A DNA stretch of 64,000 nt. It comes from Lachnospiraceae bacterium 3-1 (GTDB lineage Bacteria > Bacillota > Clostridia > Lachnospirales > Lachnospiraceae). The position numbers were made by a program, and so were the translations under genes. Of this stretch, positions 35,795 through 44,020 are shown one piece after another (the stretch's first letter is position 1; each line of letters opens with the position of its first letter). A model generated the notes under the pieces. It was not told where the DNA came from, made no database searches, and saw only the letters and a list, made by a program, of their open reading frames with translations. The stretch covers positions 455,445 through 519,444 of the forward strand of contig KE159593.1 of the NCBI GenBank assembly GCA_000403255.2. The letters are read 5' to 3'.

Positions 35795-36808
35795 TCATTG
35801 TTTGAGCTGTCGGTATTGTACTGGTTCCGAATGCTGATCCAGAGAACGGAATTCATAACCTGCATCCGAAAGCTTCTGCAAAACGGTGGGGAGGGCTGTC
35901 AATGTGGCATTCTTCCCAGAGCCGTCATGCATAAGGATGACAGGATTGTCAATGTATCCCACATTGGAACAGACATTGTCAATGATATTTTCAGTTGTGG
36001 TAAGGTTGCTTCCATCTCCCGAGCTTACGTTCCAATCATAATGGGTAAATCCCCGGCGTTCCATTTCTTTGATGATATTGTTTACGATATAGGAGGAACC
36101 ATTGTTGCTTCCCCCAGGAAAACGAAAGAGACAGGGGGAATAGCCGCCGGTTTCCTCGTATACCCAGTCATATAATTTCTCATAATCTTCTAAAAAAGCA
36201 TTCACAGAACGATAAATCTGGTTGTAGTTGTGACTATAAGAATGAAGCGCCAGTGTGTGTCCCCGCTCTACAATTTCCGATAAATATTCTTCGTATTCCT
36301 CATTATTTGCAGCCACCACAAAAAAGGTTGCGTGGGCATTGTATTCATCCAATATATCTAATACTTTTGGGGTTAGGGAAGAAGGCCCGTCGTCAAAGGT
36401 CAGGTAGACGTATTTCTGTCCAGACTGGACTGGCAGGTCATCCTTATCTGCATATAGGTTAGGGTAAGGGTCATCTTCTGATTTATTTGTAGAGGACCAG
36501 TCATCCTCACTGGAATCTTCCCAAGAATCTTCCGTGGAATCTTCATTTCCAAAATCCTGTATCTGCTCAGATAATTCGGAAATGTAATCTTTTTGTCCTT
36601 CGATGTATTTTTCTTTTTCTTCCAGTTGGGCAGCGCTGTCCGCTAACTGTTCATTTAGCCCAGAGTTGTTTTCCTGTAGCTGAGAAGCTTCTATTTCCAG
36701 CTTTTGATAACGTCCATTTAAGTCCAGATATTGGAATCCCAGGACGCCGCAGACGCAAAGGGAAATGATAACGCAAACCAGTACAGGAATCCATCGCTTC
36801 TTTTTCAT
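35795..36808 (-). CDS. Polysaccharide deacetylase (NodB domain), membrane-anchored
   Basis: 337 residues from ATG 36808 (AAAGGAG nine bases before). N-terminal membrane segment, coiled-coil stalk (about 35-85), Ser/Asp/Glu-rich linker, then the NodB domain with LTFDDGPSSLTPKVL (catalytic Asp and metal Asp), the HSYSHNY metal histidines, RFPGGSNN and LMHDGSG. It deacetylates peptidoglycan or another surface glycan outside the membrane. Monocistronic. Confidence 0.92.
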   Translation of the reverse strand: MKKKRWIPVLVCVIISLCVCGVLGFQYLDLNGRYQKLEIEASQLQENNSGLNEQLADSAAQLEEKEKYIEGQKDYISELSEQIQDFGNEDSTEDSWEDSSEDDWSSTNKSEDDPYPNLYADKDDLPVQSGQKYVYLTFDDGPSSLTPKVLDILDEYNAHATFFVVAANNEEYEEYLSEIVERGHTLALHSYSHNYNQIYRSVNAFLEDYEKLYDWVYEETGGYSPCLFRFPGGSNNGSSYIVNNIIKEMERRGFTHYDWNVSSGDGSNLTTTENIIDNVCSNVGYIDNPVILMHDGSGKNATLTALPTVLQKLSDAGYEFRSLDQHSEPVQYRQLKQ

Positions 36809-36847
36809 AACCATTTTCTCCTTTCGTAACTATTTTTCCAAATACCA

Positions 36848-36876
36848 GTATAGCGAAAGGAGAAAGTTTCAACAAG
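36848..36876 (-). promoter_or_regulatory. Promoter of the deacetylase gene
   Basis: Minus strand TTGTTG (36876-36871), 17-base spacer, TATACT (36853-36848). Confidence 0.5.
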
Positions 36877-36943
36877 AGGTTAAGAAAAATTTAAGAAAAG
36901 GCAGTCGGCAGCCTGTATCGGACTGGAGCTCCATTGCTTATCC

Positions 36944-37651
36944 TTATCGTATTTCGCCCCAGTATTTTGTTAACTCCTGCATAAAAGTATTTATTTTTAA
37001 CCTGCTTAGGAATAGTGGTTCTCCTTTTACGATGGCGCATTTATCCTTGATTGCTTCCACATGTTCCAAATTAATCAGATATCCATTATTGCCCCGGGAA
37101 AAGTGCATGTCACTTAAAAGGTTTTCCGCATTTTTCAGCGTTCCATTCGATAAAAAAATCCCATCTTTTGTATGGTATACCAGATTATGACCTTGACTTT
37201 CTATATAATAAATATTAGATACGTCTTCACGTTTGATGCCGCCTTTTACAGAAATCATAATATATTTCCGATTCATTTTCTGTAATCTGGAAATTGCGCG
37301 TCTCAATTTTTGGCTGAATGCAAAGTAGGACACTGGCTTTAATATATAATCTAAAGCGCCTACTTCATACCCTCGGATTGCATACTGGGATATATTCGTA
37401 ATAAACATAATCACTACATTAGGGTCAGTTTTGCGGATTTCTTCTGCTGCAGTCATTCCATCTACAAATTTCATCTGTATATCCATTAAAATAATATCAT
37501 ACTGCGCTTTATAATTAGCAGCAATGTCCTTGCCATCCCGATATACCTTAATGTAGAACTCCTCTTTTTCTTCCTTTTGATAGGTGTCTAAATGTTGCAA
37601 TAATTTAGAAGCATATTGCGCATCATCTTCTACAATAGCTATTTTTATCAT
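36944..37651 (-). CDS. LytTR family response regulator (first paralogue)
   Basis: 235 residues. Receiver domain (IAIVEDDAQ, phospho-Asp in IILMDIQMKFVDG, Lys in DYILKPVSYF) and C-terminal LytTR DNA-binding domain (SRGNNGYLINLEHVEAI). Highly similar to the regulator at 45420-46133; blocks such as GYEVGALDYILKPVSYF are identical. No histidine kinase gene adjoins it. It is divergent from the acyl carrier protein operon and its own promoter is strong, so it probably regulates that operon, perhaps sharing the GHKL kinase encoded at the far end. Confidence 0.92.
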   Translation of the reverse strand: MIKIAIVEDDAQYASKLLQHLDTYQKEEKEEFYIKVYRDGKDIAANYKAQYDIILMDIQMKFVDGMTAAEEIRKTDPNVVIMFITNISQYAIRGYEVGALDYILKPVSYFAFSQKLRRAISRLQKMNRKYIMISVKGGIKREDVSNIYYIESQGHNLVYHTKDGIFLSNGTLKNAENLLSDMHFSRGNNGYLINLEHVEAIKDKCAIVKGEPLFLSRLKINTFMQELTKYWGEIR

Positions 37652-37743
37652 AGTACTTCCTCATTCCGCTTTCACTGGAGAAACCTTCCAACTATCTTGG
37701 CTGACTTTTCCAAAATCAATTGAGAGTTTTTACAATTAAATAA

Positions 37744-37772
37744 ATTATAACAAATCCGATTTGTCTATGCAA
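37744..37772 (-). promoter_or_regulatory. Promoter of the first LytTR regulator
   Basis: Minus strand TTGCAT (37772-37767), 17-base spacer, perfect TATAAT (37749-37744), leader about 85 bases. The 302-base gap 37652-37953 holds this promoter and the LytTR site and -10 box described next; no further gene is convincing there. Confidence 0.7.
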
Positions 37773-37850
37773 GAAGAAGAAAATCATAAATTGTGTAATA
37801 TTGACAAAAAAGTGATTATAAAGATGTCAAATTTGTATATAAGGAAATCA

Positions 37851-37922
37851 ATTTACGAAGAAAATAGTACAACTTACGTAAAAAAGGGCATAGGGGGAAA
37901 GAAACTGGTAAAATTTTATACA
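37851..37922 (+). promoter_or_regulatory. Candidate LytTR tandem site and -10 box of the biosynthetic operon
   Basis: Two 9-mers read on the minus strand, TACGTAAGT (37880-37872) and TTCGTAAAT (37859-37851), are separated by exactly 12 bases, the spacing of LytTR/AgrA-type direct repeats. They match the loose consensus [TA][AC][CA]GTTN[AG][TG] at 8 and 7 of 9 positions. A possible -10 box TATACA lies at 37917-37922 with no clear -35 box, as expected for activator dependence. The acyl carrier protein gene starts 31 bases later. Confidence 0.5.
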
Positions 37923-37953
37923 AAATTAATGATTAAGGAGAGAGGAGAAACAA

Positions 37954-38202
37954 ATGAGGGAAAACTTAAGCTTAGACAAGATTAAGGAATTAATCGCAGA
38001 AGTTATGGAGGATTCGAAAATTGCAGAGCGGATGAGTGATGATACAGATTTATTTCTTGATGTAGGAATGGATTCGCTTACTATGATAAATTTTGTTTTG
38101 AGGGTGGAAGAAGAATTTGATATAGAAATTGATTTTGATGATTTCGATATGGGAACACTTTGCTCCTTAAAGGATTTTTTTGAATATCTATGTAATTTAT
38201 AA
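37954..38202 (+). CDS. Acyl carrier protein
   Basis: 82 residues. The phosphopantetheine attachment site is DVGMDSLTMINF with Ser41; the remainder is a four-helix acidic protein of normal ACP length. It is not beside fatty-acid genes but heads an operon with an ATP-grasp ligase, a radical SAM enzyme and a KAS III-like protein, so it is probably the carrier for a specialised acyl or aminoacyl intermediate. Strong ribosome site (AGGAGA). First gene behind the candidate LytTR promoter. Confidence 0.92.
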   Translation: MRENLSLDKIKELIAEVMEDSKIAERMSDDTDLFLDVGMDSLTMINFVLRVEEEFDIEIDFDDFDMGTLCSLKDFFEYLCNL

Positions 38203-38223
38203 GAAAAAGGATGATGATATGGA

Positions 38224-39588
38224 ATGGATAAGCAGGATAAAGCAATGAAAATTATCAGCGGAACATTTGATTGTGAGGAATATTGGCGAGGGGAGGATTT
38301 AGCAAAACTGCCTTCCGTAAAGGATAATCAGGCAAAGTCTATCGTAACGGCAATGGACGAGCTATTGTTTGTATTTGCAGACAGCGCAAAAGGACAAGAT
38401 ATAGTAATTACATATTATCAGATGAATAAAGAACATACTGGTTATTTAAATGATATTGGCTTTAGATTTAAACCAAGAGGGATTGTGCAGCAGATGGAAG
38501 ACTGGGAATTGGCGGAGGGAAAAAATATTTCCCGGTTATTGCTGGAACGTCCAATACTTTTTGATATAAAGAGTGAAAATAGTGCAAAAATGGAGTATTG
38601 TCCATTTGCCATTGAAGATAATACCTGGGCGGTATGTGAGAAGTTTGGACTGGATTTTCATGGGCCGGATTTTCATGTTGTCAGAAAGGTCAATTCAAAA
38701 GTCTATTCTGCATGTATGAATCAGGAGTTAAATCTTTTTCATGATTTTTCAATAGTCAGAAGTTCTCAGGAACTCCAGGAAAAAGGAGCTGAATATTTGG
38801 AAACCTCGGCTTTCCTGATAAAAGACATATATGGGGTATCTGGAAAAGGGAATCTTCTAGTTTCATCCCCTAAAATTTTGGGTAATGTTGTGAGATATCT
38901 CAGCCAACAGGAAAGAAATGGGAAAAGGGTAAGGTTCATTGTTGAACCGTTTCTTGAGAAGGAGCAAGATTTTTCTTGCCAGTTTTATATTGATTTTCAT
39001 GGAAATACAGAGATTTTATCAGTTCAGGAGATACGTAATAAAAATTTTGCATATGAAGGTACCTATGCTGCGAAGGAAAGGCTTCTGGAGCTTTTGGATC
39101 AGAAAGGGTATTTTGAAATTATTCGAAAGACAGCAAAGAAGTTATATGATGATGGATATTTCGGACATGTTTGTATTGATTCTATGGTATTGAGGAATGG
39201 GGAAATTATTCCGGTTGTTGAAATTAATGCAAGACGCTCTATGAGTTTGATGAAATACAGGGTGGATAAATATTTAGCTGGGTATAGGCTGAATTGCAGT
39301 TTTACATATTATTCCCTTTCTTTTCATCATAATGTTGAATTCGGGGAATTATTAGAAAAGATGGAAAAGGGTGGGCTGCTATATAAGCCAGGGAAAGAAA
39401 GGGGGATTCTTCCGCTAAGTGCAAATTCATTGATGATTAACCAGAAAATCCAACCTAAGGAAATGGGAGAGAAGTATGTGAAAGGACGGTTTTATGTTGC
39501 TGTCGTTTATCAAAATCATAAACAGCATGAGGAACTGAAGAAGGAATTTACTGAATTTTTGAAGAAAAACTCATTTTGTGTAATTTGA
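38224..39588 (+). CDS. ATP-grasp domain ligase
   Basis: 454 residues. The C-terminal two thirds show an ATP-grasp core: a glycine-rich loop (FLIKDIYGVSGKGNLL, about residues 199-214), FIVEPFLEKEQDFS, and the metal-binding end DSMVLRNGEIIPVVEINARRS with Glu and Asn. ATP-grasp enzymes make acyl-phosphate intermediates and join them to amines or thiols. Next to an ACP and a KAS III-like protein it may load an amino acid on the carrier or form an amide. The start at 38224 has only a weak site; 38248 is an alternative. Subfamily not recognised. Confidence 0.8.
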   Translation: MDKQDKAMKIISGTFDCEEYWRGEDLAKLPSVKDNQAKSIVTAMDELLFVFADSAKGQDIVITYYQMNKEHTGYLNDIGFRFKPRGIVQQMEDWELAEGKNISRLLLERPILFDIKSENSAKMEYCPFAIEDNTWAVCEKFGLDFHGPDFHVVRKVNSKVYSACMNQELNLFHDFSIVRSSQELQEKGAEYLETSAFLIKDIYGVSGKGNLLVSSPKILGNVVRYLSQQERNGKRVRFIVEPFLEKEQDFSCQFYIDFHGNTEILSVQEIRNKNFAYEGTYAAKERLLELLDQKGYFEIIRKTAKKLYDDGYFGHVCIDSMVLRNGEIIPVVEINARRSMSLMKYRVDKYLAGYRLNCSFTYYSLSFHHNVEFGELLEKMEKGGLLYKPGKERGILPLSANSLMINQKIQPKEMGEKYVKGRFYVAVVYQNHKQHEELKKEFTEFLKKNSFCVI

Positions 39589-39601
39589 GGAGGGGAATGA
39601 T

Positions 39602-40768
39602 ATGCAGCCAAAATCTAAGATAGAAATGGATGAAAAGGCTTTAGGAATTTTAAAAAATACAATGAGAAGTATTGCAATACCAAAAAGAGAGAGGAAAAAG
39701 GATCCCGGGTATGCCACAGAGTTGCCAGAACTCATTGGATTAAAATTGACAAATAAATGCAATATGCGATGTAAGCATTGTTATGAATGGAATGAAGATG
39801 GGTTCCATCGTGCAATGGACAAGGAAGAGCAGAATATGGAATTGGACTTTGAATTGCTGAGAAAGGTGATTGATGAAACAAAAGAATATAAATCCAGGTT
39901 ATACCTTTGGGGCGGGGAGCCATTGTGCTATTCTGGATTTGAAAATCTGGCAGATATATTAGAAAAGGATAAACGGGAAGTTACTATTTGCACAAACGCT
40001 TTGTTAATTGAAGAAAAGTTAGACAGTATTTTGAAGATGTCGGATGCTCTGGAATTATTAATTCCAATGGAAGGATTTGAGAAAGAACATGATGAAATTA
40101 GGGGAGAAGGCAGTTTTCAAAAAACGATGCAAACGATAGAATTTTTAAAAGATTTAAAGTTGAAGGGGATTTTCAATGGCAAGATATCGGTGCATACGGT
40201 CATTAATAATCAAATGATCGGGAAACTTTATTCTTTCTTGGAGTTTTTGGAAGAAAAAGGCATTGATTTTGTAATGCTATGTTACCCGTGGTATATTTCA
40301 GATGAAACATCGAAGGAGATGGACAGCTATTTTGCAAAGCATTTTAGTTGGCTTGATAATGGCGTCAAGGAAAAGAGTTGGCATTCATTCAAATATAAGA
40401 TTGATCCACAATATATTCCGGCTCTCATTGAGGATATTAAAAATATAAACAAACGGGTATGGAAGATTCGGGTCCGTTATCAGCCAGGGCTTGCGCTTGA
40501 TGAAATTGAAAAATTTGTATTAGGAAGTTCAAGTTATAAAATAAAACAGGAGCATTGTCTGGCGCTTTCCAATCGTATGGATGTTATTCCTAATGGCAAT
40601 GTTTCCGCCTGTAAATTTTTCAATGAAATATACGTGGAAAATCTTAAGGAAGCAAGTGTGGCAGAAATTTGGCATTCAGAGCCATATCGAAGAATACGTG
40701 AAACAATTTATCATAATGGCATGCCGATTTGTTCAAAATGCAGCGCCTTATCTTTAAATGGAGGTTAA
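39602..40768 (+). CDS. Radical SAM/SPASM-type enzyme
   Basis: 388 residues. The [4Fe-4S] SAM motif CNMRCKHC (C53, C57, C60) is followed by the GGEP-type SAM-binding stretch YLWGGEPLCYSG. C-terminal cysteines (EHC, SACKFF, CSKCSA) form a SPASM/twitch-like auxiliary cluster region. Such enzymes modify peptides or carrier-bound substrates by C-H chemistry. No precursor peptide gene was found in the operon, so a carrier-bound or small-molecule substrate is more likely here. GAGGAGGGG ribosome site, 13 bases after the ATP-grasp gene. Confidence 0.9.
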   Translation: MQPKSKIEMDEKALGILKNTMRSIAIPKRERKKDPGYATELPELIGLKLTNKCNMRCKHCYEWNEDGFHRAMDKEEQNMELDFELLRKVIDETKEYKSRLYLWGGEPLCYSGFENLADILEKDKREVTICTNALLIEEKLDSILKMSDALELLIPMEGFEKEHDEIRGEGSFQKTMQTIEFLKDLKLKGIFNGKISVHTVINNQMIGKLYSFLEFLEEKGIDFVMLCYPWYISDETSKEMDSYFAKHFSWLDNGVKEKSWHSFKYKIDPQYIPALIEDIKNINKRVWKIRVRYQPGLALDEIEKFVLGSSSYKIKQEHCLALSNRMDVIPNGNVSACKFFNEIYVENLKEASVAEIWHSEPYRRIRETIYHNGMPICSKCSALSLNGG

Positions 40769-40830
40769 CATAGAGCGGTATTTCATGGCGGAGTAATAAG
40801 AATAATATAAAAGTGTAATGGGGGAGAAAA

Positions 40831-41835
40831 ATGGCGAAATTAATGTATGCAGATTATTATTTGCCTAATCATACAGTATCTGTGCTGGAATATCTGAAAT
40901 CACAAGACATAGTCATCCCTAAAATATATAAATCAAAAGAAGAATACAGTAAGGCGTATGTGAAACGGACAAAGCTGGAATTCTTCTATGAGGAAAAGGA
41001 ACGTGATTTAATAGAAATATTCACGGACATGCTGACTAGGCTGTTTGAAATAAATAAGATTGATCCAACAAAGATAAGATATGTATTTTACACAAAGTCC
41101 TATCGTTCCTATTATTCATATCACGGGGATGGCGAATACCATGGAAGGGATATGGGAGGAGGCAGTGTGAACATTCCCTATTATTTGACAGGAAGATTTG
41201 GATTAGAAGAAGCCTGTGTAATCGTTAATGATGGGAAATGTGCGTCTGTCCTTCAGGCTTTGGAGCTTTCGGCTATGTGCTGTGACAAAAAAGGCGGATA
41301 TGGACTGATCCTTACCCCATCCTTTTCAAAATCAAATAACAGATACAGGGATACCACTTTATTTGGGGATGGCGTAGGTATCATGCTGGTTGGAGATGAT
41401 AGAAACAGCGGATATGAGATTATTGATTCATTGCTTAAGACAGATGGGATGATGAGCTGGCAATTATATGATAACTATATAAAGGAATGCCAGGGATATG
41501 GAGAAAAGAGTAAAAAACCGCTGCCCTTGTTGAAGTTTGAAGATGTATTTGAACATGAAGTTTTAAATCGCCATGGGCTTACAAACGATACGGTCAAAGG
41601 GGTGATTACGCTGAATATAAAGGTACTGATTGATCGGTACAGCAAAGTATATCCTGGGAGAGTTTATCAAGAAAATGTGCCATATGGGGGACATATCAGT
41701 GATGTGGATCTTATCAGGAATTTTAAAGATTTCACTTCAAAGGCTCCGGTCGAAAAGGGGGAACATATGTTACTGATTTCCTGTGGAGCAGATACTACTG
41801 GAATGGAATATGGAGGAGTTCTTTTAAAGGGATAA
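40831..41835 (+). CDS. KAS III-like (FabH-related) protein with altered active site
   Basis: 334 residues with the thiolase-fold layout of 3-oxoacyl-ACP synthase III: candidate nucleophile C137 in VNDGKCASVLQALEL, LFGDGVGIMLV and a C-terminal LLISCGADTTGMEYGGVLL block. The usual HQAN segment is replaced by TLNIKVLID and the GN(x)SAAS segment by YGGHISDVD, so the His/Asn part of the triad is not where FabH has it. KAS III-like proteins with such changes often act as acyl transferases or C-C/C-O forming enzymes in natural-product pathways. Likely partner of the operon's ACP. Confidence 0.75.
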   Translation: MAKLMYADYYLPNHTVSVLEYLKSQDIVIPKIYKSKEEYSKAYVKRTKLEFFYEEKERDLIEIFTDMLTRLFEINKIDPTKIRYVFYTKSYRSYYSYHGDGEYHGRDMGGGSVNIPYYLTGRFGLEEACVIVNDGKCASVLQALELSAMCCDKKGGYGLILTPSFSKSNNRYRDTTLFGDGVGIMLVGDDRNSGYEIIDSLLKTDGMMSWQLYDNYIKECQGYGEKSKKPLPLLKFEDVFEHEVLNRHGLTNDTVKGVITLNIKVLIDRYSKVYPGRVYQENVPYGGHISDVDLIRNFKDFTSKAPVEKGEHMLLISCGADTTGMEYGGVLLKG

Positions 41836-41864
41836 AAAGAGTATGAATCAGAGAGGAATAAAAA

Positions 41865-42974
41865 ATGAGGGAACGAACAGTAACGATATTATGTTCAGGA
41901 ATGGGGTTAGGAGTCTATGTACCGTCCCTGCTATTGGAATATCAGCTGCAGCAGAGAGGAATAAAAACAGAAGTTTTTGTAATAGAAAAATATTTTACCA
42001 AGGATAAACGGGCAAAACTTGAAGAAAACAGGAAGGCTTACCATAATAATTTTAAAGTTGCAGTTATGGGGCATAAGATGGCAAAGGGAGATATTACATC
42101 CAACTTAGAATGGAGAAACATAGAACAGTTGCTGCAGAATTGGGCAGAAGGTGAAAAAAGGGATTTTATCATGATGTCGGGGCAGTGGAGTAAAATTCTG
42201 GAAACCTATTTAGAAAAAAGCGGTGTAACAAATGTGAGAATAGAAGCAGTTCATCTAGACAGCGGTATTGCTCCATCCTGGAAAAAGTTTAAAAATGATA
42301 AATCGTATTTTCATGAGGTTTGGATTTTTGATAATAATGCAAAAGACTTGTCTTGTGCAATTTGGGTTAATGATGGGAAAGTGATTCCATTTGAGGAACG
42401 GGAGAATAGAGTTTTTTTGCATGGCGGAGGCTGGGGAATGGGAACATACCGGGATAAAATCAATGAACTTAATCATAAAAAGATATACCTGGATATTGCG
42501 GCTTATGGGGAAGATGAAATTTCGGATAATAAGAGAGTGGGCAACCATTACTATCTTATGGATCCAGCATGGGCGCCATGGAAGGAAGAGAATGATAAGA
42601 AACTAGAGTTTCCGCCGATGTTCGAAGTTTTAGAGACTGGAGATAGAATTCCTTTATATGCAAAAGGCCATCCGGCAATTTTTGAAAAATTTGCACAGTG
42701 CAAAGGAATTATCAGTAAGCCAGGTGGAGGAACTTTATTGGATTCCCTGTCAGCGGCTACGCCAGTTGTTTTCCTTGAGCCGGTTGCAAAACATGAGGAG
42801 ATGAACGCTTTGTTTTGGGAAGAATTGGGTTTTGGCATATCCTTTGAAAAATGGAAAGATTCGGGGTATTCCATGGAGCTCCTAAAGCAACTGCATTTGA
42901 ATCTGATGGAAAAGAGAAAGCAAACGCCAGATTATTTAGATTTATTTGTTAGAAATTACGAACGCCAGATGTAA
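41865..42974 (+). CDS. Glycosyltransferase, MurG/UGT-like (GT-B)
   Basis: 369 residues. The N-terminus ILCSGMGLGVYVPSLLLEYQL resembles the glycine-rich acceptor loop of GT-B enzymes. The C-terminal donor site KPGGGTLLDSLSAATPVVFLEPVAKHEEMNA matches the nucleotide-sugar pocket of GT28/UGT families. It would glycosylate the operon's product. Sugar and acceptor are unknown. GAGAGGAATAAAAA in front of ATG 41865. Confidence 0.78.
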   Translation: MRERTVTILCSGMGLGVYVPSLLLEYQLQQRGIKTEVFVIEKYFTKDKRAKLEENRKAYHNNFKVAVMGHKMAKGDITSNLEWRNIEQLLQNWAEGEKRDFIMMSGQWSKILETYLEKSGVTNVRIEAVHLDSGIAPSWKKFKNDKSYFHEVWIFDNNAKDLSCAIWVNDGKVIPFEERENRVFLHGGGWGMGTYRDKINELNHKKIYLDIAAYGEDEISDNKRVGNHYYLMDPAWAPWKEENDKKLEFPPMFEVLETGDRIPLYAKGHPAIFEKFAQCKGIISKPGGGTLLDSLSAATPVVFLEPVAKHEEMNALFWEELGFGISFEKWKDSGYSMELLKQLHLNLMEKRKQTPDYLDLFVRNYERQM

Positions 42975-42996
42975 AAAGAGGGAAAGTAGGTTGGAA

Positions 42997-44007
42997 ATGA
43001 AAAGCAGGACAAAAAATTTGCTGTCTCACGAGGATATTCAAAGGCTCGTTAAAGTGAATTTTGGTGAGGAGTATGAGCATAAGATTGGGGAAATTAAGGA
43101 ATTAAAGGGAGGAATGTTTAATGCAATTTATCTGATTCAAAGGGTGGATGAGAAAAATGGAATTGTATTGAAAGTAGGGGTGGCGCCAGGAAGGGATTTA
43201 CTTACGTATGAGCAGGATATTATGCCCACAGAGGTGGCGTGTTATCAGTTAATAAAAGAAAAAACGTCAATTCCGATACCGGAAATTTTAAAATATGATT
43301 TCAGCAAAAAATATATAGATAGCAATTACTTTTTTATGGAGGAGCTGAAAGGGGTTCCATTGTCCAAGGCGTCCAAATTGATGAATAAGCCAAGCCTGGA
43401 CAAAATCAAATCCAAATTGGCGGAATACCTTGTTCAATTACATAAAATTGAGGGAAATTACTTTGGCTATTTTACGGATGAAAAAAAATATCAATATGAT
43501 ACCTGGAAGAATGCTTTTTTGAGTATGTTTGGACAATTGTTGGAAGATTGTAAATTCCATAAGGTAAATATTCCATATGAGAGAATCGAACAAGCTTTGA
43601 AATATAATATCCAATTTTTGGAGGAGATTAAGAAACCTTCCTTGGTGATGTTTGACTGCCATGAGGGGAATGTGTTTGTCAATAAGAGAAACGGAGAATA
43701 TGAAATACAGGGGATTATTGATTTCGAGCGGGCGTTTTGGGGAGATCCGGCCGCTGATTTCCCAGCAGCATTTATTATGAGTGACGACATTCGGAAGGAA
43801 GAAGCTTTTCTTGCTTCTTATTTCGAAAAAAGTGACACAAAAAAGGAGTATACAAGGGATGATGAAATAAGGTTCCAGATGTACCGGATGTATATTTTAA
43901 CGGTTATGGCTGGGGAAACCTTCCGATATGGACCTCTGTATGCCAAGATGCAGAGAGAGTGGGCCAAAAGCGGAATTTTAAAGTGTTTGGAAATTCTTGA
44001 AGATTGA
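42997..44007 (+). CDS. Aminoglycoside phosphotransferase (APH) family kinase
   Basis: 336 residues. APH/choline kinase fold: lysine in GIVLKVGVAPG, catalytic loop VMFDCHEGNVFVNK (the H-x-x-N variant lacking the usual HGDxxxxN glycine-aspartate order) and metal Asp in GIIDFERAFWGDPA. Such kinases either inactivate antibiotics or phosphorylate pathway intermediates. In this operon, directly before a MATE exporter, either self-resistance or a tailoring step is possible. The start may be TTG 42991, which has GAGGG at better spacing than the ATG at 42997. Confidence 0.82.
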   Translation: MKSRTKNLLSHEDIQRLVKVNFGEEYEHKIGEIKELKGGMFNAIYLIQRVDEKNGIVLKVGVAPGRDLLTYEQDIMPTEVACYQLIKEKTSIPIPEILKYDFSKKYIDSNYFFMEELKGVPLSKASKLMNKPSLDKIKSKLAEYLVQLHKIEGNYFGYFTDEKKYQYDTWKNAFLSMFGQLLEDCKFHKVNIPYERIEQALKYNIQFLEEIKKPSLVMFDCHEGNVFVNKRNGEYEIQGIIDFERAFWGDPAADFPAAFIMSDDIRKEEAFLASYFEKSDTKKEYTRDDEIRFQMYRMYILTVMAGETFRYGPLYAKMQREWAKSGILKCLEILED

Positions 44008-44020
44008 GGGATGAAAAGAC

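Noticed and set aside
37761..37985. 74-codon plus-strand ORF ahead of the acyl carrier protein gene
   Set aside because: Starts at TTG without ribosome site, overlaps the operator, promoter and the ACP start, and has no protein-like composition.
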